Positions 7,309-14,505 of a DNA stretch of 36,370 nt are shown piece by piece (the first letter of the stretch is position 1; the number at the start of each line of letters is the position of its first letter). The DNA is from Gammaproteobacteria bacterium (lineage in GTDB: Bacteria > Pseudomonadota > Gammaproteobacteria > GCA-001735895). The notes under the pieces were generated by a model. The model was not told the DNA's origin and did not search any database. It was given only the letters and a program-made list of their open reading frames with translations. Location: NCBI GenBank assembly GCA_024638385.1, contig JAHEKJ010000023.1:1572-37941 (forward strand). The letters are read 5' to 3'. Made by a program: the position numbers and the translations under genes.

Positions 7309-8868
7309 ATGAACCTGTCCGATCTGATTGCGACTCGGGCCCGCGAGAACGGCGACAAGACCTGGCTGTACTTCGAACGCCAGCCGGACCCGGATCGCGG
7401 CCTGCCGGGATTTCGCTGCGACCTCAGTTACGCGGAGTTCGATCGGCGCGTCAACCGGGCCTGCCATTTTATGTCCGCTTGCGGCATCGGGCAGGGCGAC
7501 GTCGTCAATCTGCATTTGCCGAACTGCCCGGCGTTCCTGCTGCTGTGGTTCGCGACCGCGCGACTCGGCGCGGTGATGATGCCGACCAACGTGCTCGCGA
7601 GCGTCGACGAGCTCGCCTGGCTGCTCGAGCATTCGCAGTCGCGGCTCGCGTTCACGACCGCCGGGCACGCGGCGACGCTCGCGGCCTGCCGCGCGCGGCT
7701 CGCGGGCTTGCGCGAGGTCGTGTGCTGCGATCCGTTCAGCGACGCGCCGGCGCCGGACAGTTTCGAGGCCAGGCTCGAGTCGCAGCCGGATTCGGCCTGG
7801 GACTGCCCCGCGGCGCCGACCGATCTCGCCGCGATCATGTACACCTCGGGCACGACGTCGAAACCGAAGGGGGTCATGGTCACGCATGCCAACTACCTTG
7901 CCGCCGGGCGCACGGTCGCCGAACGCGTCGAGCTCGCCGCCGACGACCGGCAATTCGTCGTGCTGCCGCTGTTTCACGGTAACGCCCAGTACTACTCGAC
8001 GATGAGCGCGTTGCTGGTCGGTGCGAGCCTCGCGCTGATGGACCGGTTCTCGGCGAGCCGGTTCTTCGACAGGTGCATCGAGTACCGGTGCACGGTCGCG
8101 AGCCTGTTCGCGGCGCCGTTGCGGATGCTGCTGGCGCAGCCGGAGAATCCGGCGCACCGCGACAACCGGCTGCGCGTCGTGCTGTTCGCGCAGAGCCTGA
8201 CCGCGACGCAGCTCGACGACTGGGCGCGGCGTTTCGACGCGCCGCTGCTGCAGCTGTGGGGCATGACCGAGACGATGGGGCCGCCGTTGATGAATCCGCT
8301 CCATGGCGAGCGCCGCAACGACACGGTCGGCTTGCCGGCGGGCGGTTACGAGATCGCGCTGGTCGACGACGCGAGACAGGCGGTCGCGGATGGCGAGCCC
8401 GGTGAAATAATCGTCGAGGGGATCGCGGGCGAGACGCTGATGGCGGGATACTTCCGCAACCCGGAGGCGACCGCGGCGACGCTACGCGACGGCTGGCTGT
8501 ATACCGGCGACAACGCGGTGCGCGACGCGGACGGCTTTTACCGCTTCATCGACCGCAAGAAGGACATGATCAAGCGCGCCGGCGAGAACGTGTCGGCCGG
8601 CGAGGTCGAGCAGGTCGTGTTGCAGCACCCGGCGGTGTTCGAGTGCGCGGTCGTCGGCCTGCCCGACGAACTTCGCGACGAACGAATCGTCGCGATCGTC
8701 GTGCTGCACGACGGCATGACCGCGAGCGAGCAGGAAATCATCGATTTCTCCGCCGCGCGGCTGGCATCTTTCCGCGTTCCCGAACGCATCGTCTTCGCGA
8801 CCGCGCTGCCCAAAACCTCGGTCGGCAAAATCCAGAAACACCTCGTCCGCACCGCCCTGCTCGAGTAA
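7309..8868 (+). CDS. AMP-forming acyl-CoA synthetase (CaiC-like)
   Basis: The 519-residue product is a complete ANL-superfamily adenylate-forming enzyme that activates a carboxylic acid to acyl-AMP and then acyl-CoA. Seen directly: the P-loop-like YTSGTTSKPKGV, the LPLFHGNAQ segment, GMTE, LYTGDNA, the hinge and C-terminal motif DRKKDMIKRAGENVSAGEVE, and the adenylation Lys in KTSVGKIQKH. Short size and overall style resemble crotonobetaine/carnitine-CoA ligase (CaiC) and related enzymes, but sequence alone does not fix the acid. ATG at 7309 is used; a TTG three codons earlier is possible but less likely. The gene is monocistronic, convergent with the MttB-like gene, with a repeat element between them. 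Confidence 0.88.
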   Translation: MNLSDLIATRARENGDKTWLYFERQPDPDRGLPGFRCDLSYAEFDRRVNRACHFMSACGIGQGDVVNLHLPNCPAFLLLWFATARLGAVMMPTNVLASVDELAWLLEHSQSRLAFTTAGHAATLAACRARLAGLREVVCCDPFSDAPAPDSFEARLESQPDSAWDCPAAPTDLAAIMYTSGTTSKPKGVMVTHANYLAAGRTVAERVELAADDRQFVVLPLFHGNAQYYSTMSALLVGASLALMDRFSASRFFDRCIEYRCTVASLFAAPLRMLLAQPENPAHRDNRLRVVLFAQSLTATQLDDWARRFDAPLLQLWGMTETMGPPLMNPLHGERRNDTVGLPAGGYEIALVDDARQAVADGEPGEIIVEGIAGETLMAGYFRNPEATAATLRDGWLYTGDNAVRDADGFYRFIDRKKDMIKRAGENVSAGEVEQVVLQHPAVFECAVVGLPDELRDERIVAIVVLHDGMTASEQEIIDFSAARLASFRVPERIVFATALPKTSVGKIQKHLVRTALLE

Positions 8869-8878
8869 ATTCAGGTCA
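8866..8878. repeat. 13-base direct repeat, left copy
   Basis: TAAATTCAGGTCA, which begins with the stop codon of the acyl-CoA ligase, is repeated exactly at 9065-9077. The two copies bracket about 186 bases that contain the inverted-repeat element at 8915-9003. This looks like a duplication left by insertion, or part of a larger compound element. Confidence 0.6.
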
Positions 8879-8914
8879 GAGCAGAATGACACTTACTTAA
8901 GCCCCGAAACCGGC

Positions 8915-9003
8915 GTCATTGCGAGCTGCGAAGCAGCGAAGCGATCCGGGATCGGGCCGGGACCGGGAGGTTGCTTCGTCGGCTGACGCCTCCTCGCAAT
9001 GAC
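8915..9003. repeat. Dispersed inverted-repeat element, copy 2
   Basis: The ends are exact inverted 11-mers, GTCATTGCGAG (8915-8925) and CTCGCAATGAC (8993-9003). Inside, GCGAAGC-rich and TTGCTTCGTC stretches suggest a second, imperfect pairing. Size about 89 bases, non-coding, between convergent genes. It resembles the short dispersed GTCATTGCGAG repeats common in many bacterial genomes; it may also stop transcription from both sides. Confidence 0.75.
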
Positions 9004-9064
9004 CTGCCAGTATCCGCTACTGCGGCCCCGCCAGCCTTGCTCCCAGCGAGGCAATCTCCGAGGA

Positions 9065-9077
9065 TAAATTCAGGTCA
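9065..9077. repeat. 13-base direct repeat, right copy
   Basis: Exact copy of the TAAATTCAGGTCA at 8866-8878. It lies 17 bases before the stop codon of the MttB-like gene on the other strand. Confidence 0.6.
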
Positions 9078-9093
9078 CTGATCAAAATTTGAG

Positions 9094-10626
9094 TTAGAAG
9101 GTGGTGGGGATTTCGGCGCTGCGGCGGGCGATGAAATCGAGCAGCGCTTCGTCGAGCGCGGGGTCGAGCGGCGGCGGCTCGTAGCGTTCGAGCCAGCGTT
9201 TCGCCTTGCGCACGCCGACCGCCTCGCTCTCGATCTTGCCGTCGAGCTCCCACTGCTCGTACGGGTTGTTGTGCTGCGATTCGAAGATGAACAGGTTGCT
9301 CTCGAGGGTATGCGTCTCGCCGAGGAAATGCCCGCCCGGGCCGACCATCTTCGTGACTTCGAAGACTTCGTCGAGGTCGCTGAAATCGGGCCCCTGCAGG
9401 AAGTGGTAGAACGCGTCGAGCTGCTCGAAGTCGATCATCGCCTTGCCGTAGCCGACGGTCAGCGCGCCCTCGAGCATGCCGCCGGCCATCGTCAGCCAGT
9501 CGGCGCCCGACAGCATCGCCGGAAACAGCCCCCACATCGAGTCGTAGGCCGCCTGCATGTCGCCCGACTTCGACGTCGCGACGTTCAGGATCGCGCGGTG
9601 CGGCACGTCGTAGAAGCGCGCCATCGCGTTGGCGAGAAATTGCACCATCGCCGAGTCCGGCGAACCGTGCACCGGCGCGCCGCTGTTGAGCGCGACCGTC
9701 ATCGCCGGCACGCCGAACAGCATCGGCGCGCCCGGACGGATGATTTGCGTCAACGCCATCGCCATCAACGCCTCGGCGAGCACCACGCCGACCGTGCCGA
9801 CGTTGCTCGCCGGCGTGCTCGCCGCGGCCATCGAGAACGGCGAGCACATGACCGCGTGATTATTCGCCGCGTAGACCTTGAGCGCGTCGAGCATGGTCTC
9901 GTCCCAGACCAGCGGCGAATTGGCGTTGATCAGCGACGTCGTGCAGCAGTTGTTGGTCGCGAACTCGTCGCCGAACACCAGCTTCATCATCTCGATCGTG
10001 TCGTCGGCGCGCTCGCGCGCGGTGACGTTGCCGATGATCGGCTTGTCCGAGAACTTCAACCCGCTATAGGCCATGTGCAGGTGGCGGTGCGCGACCGGCA
10101 CGTCGACCGGTTCGACGATCGGGCCGCCGGCGATGTGCACGGTCGACGCCATGTGATTGAGCTTTTGCAGCGCGTTCAGATCGTCGAGCGTCGCATAGCG
10201 GCGCTTGCCGTCCATGTCGCGCACGAACGCCGCGCCGTAGGACGGCGACACGACCGTATGGCCGTCGCCGACGGTGACCGTGCGCTCGGGATTGCGCGCG
10301 TGGTGCCGGTACGAAGACGGGATCTTGCCGATCAATTCGAGCAGTTCGTCGCGGCCGAGCCGCACCAGATCGCCGTCGATCTCGGCGCCGGTTTTGCGCC
10401 ACAGCGCGAGCGACTCGGCATCCTGGAACTCGACGCCGATCTGTTCGACCACGCGCATCGCGAAATCGTGGATCAGTTCGACGCCTTCCCGGTTCGTGAC
10501 CTCCATCAGCGGAATGCCGCGGCGGATTTCCGGATGGTGCACGATTGCCGCGCTCGCGATCGCCGCGCGCCGCGCGGCGCTGCCGCCCTGGCGCCGGCGC
10601 CGGGGTTTCACTGCGGATGCGTTCAT
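9094..10626 (-). CDS. MttB-family (trimethylamine methyltransferase-like) protein, non-pyrrolysine
   Basis: The 510-residue product belongs to the MttB superfamily. Its classic members move a methyl group from trimethylamine to a corrinoid protein using pyrrolysine; non-pyrrolysine members such as MtgB act on glycine betaine and related quaternary amines. Supporting stretches include NREGVELIHDFAMRVVEQIGVEF, SGLKFSDKPIIGNV, CSPFSMAAAS, GSPDSAMVQ, ATSKSGDMQ and VGPGGHFLGETHT, in the order seen in the family. The frame has no internal stop, so no amber-coded pyrrolysine is used. ATG at 10626 overlaps the stop of the flavoprotein gene (ATGA), so the two are translationally coupled and probably share a pathway. 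No corrinoid protein, MtrH-like or RamA-like gene is in this window. The substrate is inferred only to be a methylated amine. Confidence 0.85.
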   Translation of the reverse strand: MNASAVKPRRRRQGGSAARRAAIASAAIVHHPEIRRGIPLMEVTNREGVELIHDFAMRVVEQIGVEFQDAESLALWRKTGAEIDGDLVRLGRDELLELIGKIPSSYRHHARNPERTVTVGDGHTVVSPSYGAAFVRDMDGKRRYATLDDLNALQKLNHMASTVHIAGGPIVEPVDVPVAHRHLHMAYSGLKFSDKPIIGNVTARERADDTIEMMKLVFGDEFATNNCCTTSLINANSPLVWDETMLDALKVYAANNHAVMCSPFSMAAASTPASNVGTVGVVLAEALMAMALTQIIRPGAPMLFGVPAMTVALNSGAPVHGSPDSAMVQFLANAMARFYDVPHRAILNVATSKSGDMQAAYDSMWGLFPAMLSGADWLTMAGGMLEGALTVGYGKAMIDFEQLDAFYHFLQGPDFSDLDEVFEVTKMVGPGGHFLGETHTLESNLFIFESQHNNPYEQWELDGKIESEAVGVRKAKRWLERYEPPPLDPALDEALLDFIARRSAEIPTTF

Positions 10627-12605
10627 AGTTCGAGGCCTGTCTTGCGGCCATCGTGAAACGCGTACGGCGCCTGCCGTGGCGCGGCGGCGTCGCCGATGAC
10701 GCGAAATTCGATGCCGGCGTCGGCCAGCGCCAGCTCTAGCGCGGTGTCGACGACGTTGGTGGTCGCGGTGACGATGGCCGAGGCCTCGACCTCGCGTAGC
10801 GATCCGTCGAGCAGCGAACGCACCTCGGCGCGGTCGCCGTGCCAGCGCGCGATCACCGACTCGAGCAGGAAGTCGGCGCCGAGCCTGGCCAGGTTGGCGC
10901 GAATCTTGAGGTCCGCGCCGGTGCGGACCAGTTCCTTGCCGATCATCGGGTCCGGCGTCACGATGGTGACGTCTTGACCCTGTTCGGCGAGGTGCCAGGC
11001 CGTGCCGGTGCCGCGCCAGTTGCCGCCCTCGTCGAGCACGATGACCGCCTTGCCGAGCTCGGCCTGGTCGCGGAACACTTCCTCGCAGGCGAAGACTCTT
11101 CCATTTTCCAGCCCCGGCAGCGCGTCGGCCTCGGGCAGCCAGCGCTGGCGCGCCTGCCCGTCGGGAAAAGAACCCGTCGCGAGCACGACCGCGTCGGCGC
11201 CGAATTCGAGAATATCGCCCGCGTCCATCGGCGTGTAGTACTGCACGTCGACGCCGAGGCGTTCGAACTGGCGCAGATACCAGCCCATCAGTTCGGTGAT
11301 CTGGCCGCGCCGCGGCGCGAGGCCGGCGAGGCGAAACTGGCCGCCGAGTTCGCCGAGCGCCTCGGCCAGGGTCACGGCGTGACCGCGCTCGGCGGCGACG
11401 CGCGCGGCCTCCATGCCGGCCGGTCCGCCGCCGACGACGAGGATCTTGCGCGGCGCGTCGGCCGGCGTGAAGCGATCGCCGCCCCATTCGAACTCGCGCC
11501 CGGCCGACGGGTTGACCAGGCACGAGATCCAGTAATCGCGCGAACGCCGGCCCCAGCACATCTGGTTGCACGAGATACAGCCGCGGATGTCGTCGTGGCG
11601 GCCCTCGCGGGTCTTGGCGACCCAGTGCGGGTCGGCGATCTGGCCGCGCACTATCGAACACAGGTCGGCGGCGCCGCTGGCGATCGTGTAGTCGGCGTTC
11701 TCCGGGGTGCGGATATGACTCTCGGCGGTGACCTTCGCGTGACGCACCACCTGCTTCAGTGCCGTCGCCAGCGGCTCGCCCTGTTTCTCGCCGTGGACGA
11801 AGGTCGGCATGATGCGGTCGACGTCGACGTAGTTGCCCGAACCGCAGGAGACGTAATCGAGATTGCCTTCGGCGTCGTGCAATGCGATGACTTCCTGGAA
11901 ATCCTCGAGCGTCATGACGAACGGCGTGTTGTCGGCGTAGCCGGTCGACATCCCGATGATGAAATCCTCGCCGCAGGCGTCGCGGATCGAGTTGACGATC
12001 GTGCGAGACAGCCGGGTGCGGTTTTCCAGCGAACCGCCCCAGCGGTCGTCGCGCCGGTTCGACCATGGCGACCAGAACTGATCGAGGAGCGCGTGGTAGG
12101 CGGCGAACAGGTCGACGCCGTCGAAGCCGGCCGCCTGGCAGCGCCTCGCCGCGGCAACGAAACATTCGATGACTTCGAGTATCTCGCTCTCGCGCAGCGC
12201 GTGCGAACCGTCGGAATCATGGTAGGACGGCCCCCCCGACGGCCCCCAGTGCGGCATGAACGACAGGTCCGAATCGCCGTGCTGGCCGACGTGGTAGAGC
12301 TGCTGCAGGATCGTCGTGCCGTGTTCGTGCACGGCTTCGGTAATCTTGCGGAAATGCGGGATCACCTCGTCGTCGCAATGGCGGAAATTGCCGCGCGTCA
12401 GCACCGCGGTCGGGTGCACCGGCATCGGCTCGACGACGATCATCGCCACGCCGCCGCGCGCGCGTTCCTCGTAATAGCCGCGGTGGCGCTCGCCCGGCAA
12501 GCCGTGGTCCGACATGTTGGCCGTATGCGCGCCGAACACGATGCGGTTGTCGAGCCTGCGATGGCGCAGCTCGAGCGGCTGAAAAATATTGGGGTAGGCG
12601 GTCAT
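10623..12605 (-). CDS. TMADH/DgcA/2,4-dienoyl-CoA reductase-like Fe-S flavoprotein
   Basis: The 660-residue product combines an old-yellow-enzyme FMN barrel, a 4Fe-4S site and a C-terminal NAD(P)/FAD-type Rossmann half, as in trimethylamine dehydrogenase, dimethylglycine demethylase DgcA and dienoyl-CoA reductase. Seen directly: NRIVFGAHTANMS and YYEERARGG at the N terminus, FWSPWSNRRDDRWGGSLENR in the barrel, the cluster cysteines CISCNQMC plus a fourth Cys 12 residues on (ISCLVNPSAG), then ILVVGGGPAGMEAARVAAERG for dinucleotide binding and IVTATTNVVDTAL. The length fits the family. ATG at 12605 is 93 bases from the divergent LysR gene, which probably controls it. Being coupled to an MttB-like methyltransferase gene makes an oxidative or reductive demethylation role likely; dienoyl-CoA reduction is the alternative. 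Confidence 0.87.
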   Translation of the reverse strand: MTAYPNIFQPLELRHRRLDNRIVFGAHTANMSDHGLPGERHRGYYEERARGGVAMIVVEPMPVHPTAVLTRGNFRHCDDEVIPHFRKITEAVHEHGTTILQQLYHVGQHGDSDLSFMPHWGPSGGPSYHDSDGSHALRESEILEVIECFVAAARRCQAAGFDGVDLFAAYHALLDQFWSPWSNRRDDRWGGSLENRTRLSRTIVNSIRDACGEDFIIGMSTGYADNTPFVMTLEDFQEVIALHDAEGNLDYVSCGSGNYVDVDRIMPTFVHGEKQGEPLATALKQVVRHAKVTAESHIRTPENADYTIASGAADLCSIVRGQIADPHWVAKTREGRHDDIRGCISCNQMCWGRRSRDYWISCLVNPSAGREFEWGGDRFTPADAPRKILVVGGGPAGMEAARVAAERGHAVTLAEALGELGGQFRLAGLAPRRGQITELMGWYLRQFERLGVDVQYYTPMDAGDILEFGADAVVLATGSFPDGQARQRWLPEADALPGLENGRVFACEEVFRDQAELGKAVIVLDEGGNWRGTGTAWHLAEQGQDVTIVTPDPMIGKELVRTGADLKIRANLARLGADFLLESVIARWHGDRAEVRSLLDGSLREVEASAIVTATTNVVDTALELALADAGIEFRVIGDAAAPRQAPYAFHDGRKTGLEL

Positions 12606-12664
12606 CGGCGCACCGGGATCGAGTCGAGACGCTGAATATACCGATTGTCGCGATATGAACAAAA

Positions 12665-12685
12665 CGATATATTTTCATTTTATCG
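12665..12685. promoter_or_regulatory. Candidate LysR-type operator
   Basis: The inverted repeat CGATA-N11-TATCG lies in the AT-rich divergent gap between the flavoprotein operon and the LysR gene, ending 13 bases before the regulator's ATG. A symmetric site of this size, next to the regulator's own start and in the shared promoter region, is what LysR-type proteins usually bind. This is sequence inference; no binding is shown. Confidence 0.4.
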
Positions 12686-12698
12686 ATCGAAATTCGTC

Positions 12699-13586
12699 AT
12701 GTCCGTCCTCGATATCGATTCGTTGCGCGCGCTGATCGCGATCGCCGAAACCGGTGGCATCACGCGCGCGGCGAAAAAACTGAACCTGTCGCAGTCCGCG
12801 GTCAGCCACAAGATGAAGCGGCTCGAGAGCCAGCTCGGCCGCGGCCTGTTCGGCCGCGCCGACGGCCGCCTCGCACTCAATCGCGACGGCGAGCGCCTGC
12901 TCGACTATGCCCGCCGCATGATCCGGCTGCACGACGAGGCCTGCGCGAGCTTTCATCAAAGCGATCTCGCCGGCGAACTGCGCATCGGCATCACCGAGGA
13001 CGTCACCGCGCCCGGCATGGCGCAGATCCTGTCGAGCTTCGCGATCAGCTTTCCGCAGGTCGCGTTGACCACGCGGGTCGCGCATTCGCCGGAACTGATT
13101 CGCTGGCTGGAACGCGGCGAAATCGACATGGCGCTGATCGAGGTCTTCGAGAGCGAGATGCGCGCCGGTGACCATCCGCTCGGACGGCAGCAGGTCGCGT
13201 GGCTCGTGGCCGAGGATTTCGCGCTCGACGGCGACCCGCGTCTGCCGTTCGTGGCCTATCACGAGGACTGTTTCTACAAGGCCTGGGCCGGGCGCGCGCT
13301 GGCCGACCGCGGTCGCGAGCTCAAGGTCGTATTCGAGTGCCCGAGCATCGACGGCATGGTCAACGCCGTGCGCAGCGGGCTCGGCATCGGTCTCGTCAAT
13401 CTCGACGTGTTCGAGCAACTGCAGTCCGGTCGCCGCGGCGACAGCCGCGGGCTGCGCATCGAACGCAGCCACCTGCCGCAGCCGCCGCCGATTCAACACG
13501 TCGCGCGCTTCGCCGGCGGTTTGCCGACGCGACAGATGGATAAGTTGCTCGAATTGATCAAGCAGGAGCTATTGCCGGTTTCGTAA
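12699..13586 (+). CDS. LysR-family transcriptional regulator
   Basis: The 295-residue product has the N-terminal winged helix-turn-helix (DSLRALIAIAETGGITRAAKKL with NLSQSAVSHKMKRLE, residues about 7-45). A periplasmic-binding-protein-like effector domain follows (LRIGITEDV, GEIDMALIE, SGLGIGLVN). The length is normal. ATG at 12699 starts at the HTH; the open frame upstream is AT-rich promoter sequence. It is divergent from the flavoprotein-MttB operon by 93 bases, the classic placement for a LysR activator of a catabolic operon that also represses itself. The effector is unknown, plausibly a methylated amine or a breakdown product. Confidence 0.93.
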   Translation: MSVLDIDSLRALIAIAETGGITRAAKKLNLSQSAVSHKMKRLESQLGRGLFGRADGRLALNRDGERLLDYARRMIRLHDEACASFHQSDLAGELRIGITEDVTAPGMAQILSSFAISFPQVALTTRVAHSPELIRWLERGEIDMALIEVFESEMRAGDHPLGRQQVAWLVAEDFALDGDPRLPFVAYHEDCFYKAWAGRALADRGRELKVVFECPSIDGMVNAVRSGLGIGLVNLDVFEQLQSGRRGDSRGLRIERSHLPQPPPIQHVARFAGGLPTRQMDKLLELIKQELLPVS

Positions 13587-13589
13587 CTG

Positions 13590-14339
13590 TCACATTTCGC
13601 GCAGGGTATCGGGGTCCGATCCCGCGGCGTAAATCAGGATCGGTTCGCCGGTTTCGAGCACCCTGCCGGGGATACCCTGGCCGCGGCCGATTTGCGTCTC
13701 CTGTGTTAACTGGATGAAGAGCGCGATCACGCTGCGGTCCCGGCAACACCAGATGCCGGACGACAGGAGGCGATCGCTGTCGTCGGCTTCCAGCAGGCAG
13801 GCATGCGTCACCAGCCAGCCCTCGTATAGCCAGTTCTCGAAAGAGCCGATGATGCGCATGCAAGCGTTCAGTGCCTGGCGGAAAACGGTAGCCTGGTTGG
13901 CGCGATTGGTGCAGGCGAGGAGCGGTTCGAGGGACGAGGCTTTTCGCGCGAGCGCGGTCTGGTCCTGCTTCTGCGCGGTAATGTCGTAACAAATCAGCAT
14001 ATTGCCGTCGCCTTGCCCGACCGGGTCGACAGCGCAGAACAGGCACACGCGCACGAACTTGACGGCGCCCTGCGCCGCCGAAATGTCGCTGTCGAACTGC
14101 AGCGGCCCGTTTGCCGACTGCATGTCGACATCGGCGGGCAGCCAGGCTTGCAACTCGGTTGCCAGCGTTCGCGTTATCGACGGATCGCTGCGAGAGTTTT
14201 TCGCCAGCCCCGCCATGTTCGCGAGGACGGTCTCGTCGGTAAAGCGGCAGGCGCCGGCGCGATCGACATGCAGCGCGATCGCCGGGATCGATTGCCTGGT
14301 CTGGCCGAGTCCGTATTTTTCGGGGTGCCTGGTGCCCAA
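13590..14339 (-). CDS. PAS-GAF sensor-like protein, apparently truncated
   Basis: The 249-residue product reads as a PAS-like segment (HVDRAGACRFTDETV..., then ICYDITAQKQDQTALARKA as the PAC-like end and linker). A GAF-like domain follows (ACTNRANQATVFRQAL, GIWCCRDRSVIALF, GQGIPGRVLETGEPIL). The GAF motif is normally followed by several more strands and then a kinase, GGDEF or other output; here a stop comes 14 residues later, three bases from the LysR stop. The only upstream start is a TTG at 14339 just after an in-frame TAG. The protein is therefore open to question at both ends and may be a remnant of a larger sensor. The domain calls are moderately secure; function as a stand-alone sensor is doubtful. 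Confidence 0.5.
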   Translation of the reverse strand: MGTRHPEKYGLGQTRQSIPAIALHVDRAGACRFTDETVLANMAGLAKNSRSDPSITRTLATELQAWLPADVDMQSANGPLQFDSDISAAQGAVKFVRVCLFCAVDPVGQGDGNMLICYDITAQKQDQTALARKASSLEPLLACTNRANQATVFRQALNACMRIIGSFENWLYEGWLVTHACLLEADDSDRLLSSGIWCCRDRSVIALFIQLTQETQIGRGQGIPGRVLETGEPILIYAAGSDPDTLREM

Positions 14340-14347
14340 TGGCCTCT

Positions 14348-14393
14348 ACCCTGCTCGCAGGGTTTGCCGTCATCCGGGCGCGGGCGACGCCCG
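14348..14393. other. Two small hairpins between the PAS-GAF gene and the enolase cassette
   Basis: ACCCTG-ctcg-CAGGGT (14348-14363) is a perfect stem, and CGGGCG / CGCCCG (14375-14380 / 14388-14393) follows, with AAAAAT after it. They may end transcription of the upstream region or form the leader of either gene. Nothing else is evident in the 166-base gap. Confidence 0.3.
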
Positions 14394-14505
14394 AAAAATC
14401 TTCGCGTTCACTGGACCGGCGCAATGCCGGGATTCATTAATTACGGGTTCCGGTTTTTGCCGCATTGGAGTAGTTTAGCGAGATTGTCCGAAACGAATCG
14501 ACGTT

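Noticed and set aside
6586-8304. Long minus-strand frame across the YHS gene and acyl-CoA ligase
   Set aside because: The ligase on the plus strand has every ANL motif, and this frame is R/Q/H-rich with no recognisable domain, typical of antisense in GC-rich DNA.
9094-10626. Pyrrolysine-type MttB
   Set aside because: The frame reads through with no in-frame amber codon, so no pyrrolysine site is present; no pylT/pylS-like genes are in view.
10839-12635. Long plus-strand frame opposite the flavoprotein gene
   Set aside because: The minus strand encodes a full Fe-S flavoprotein with motifs. The plus frame has no domain and arises from codon-position GC bias.
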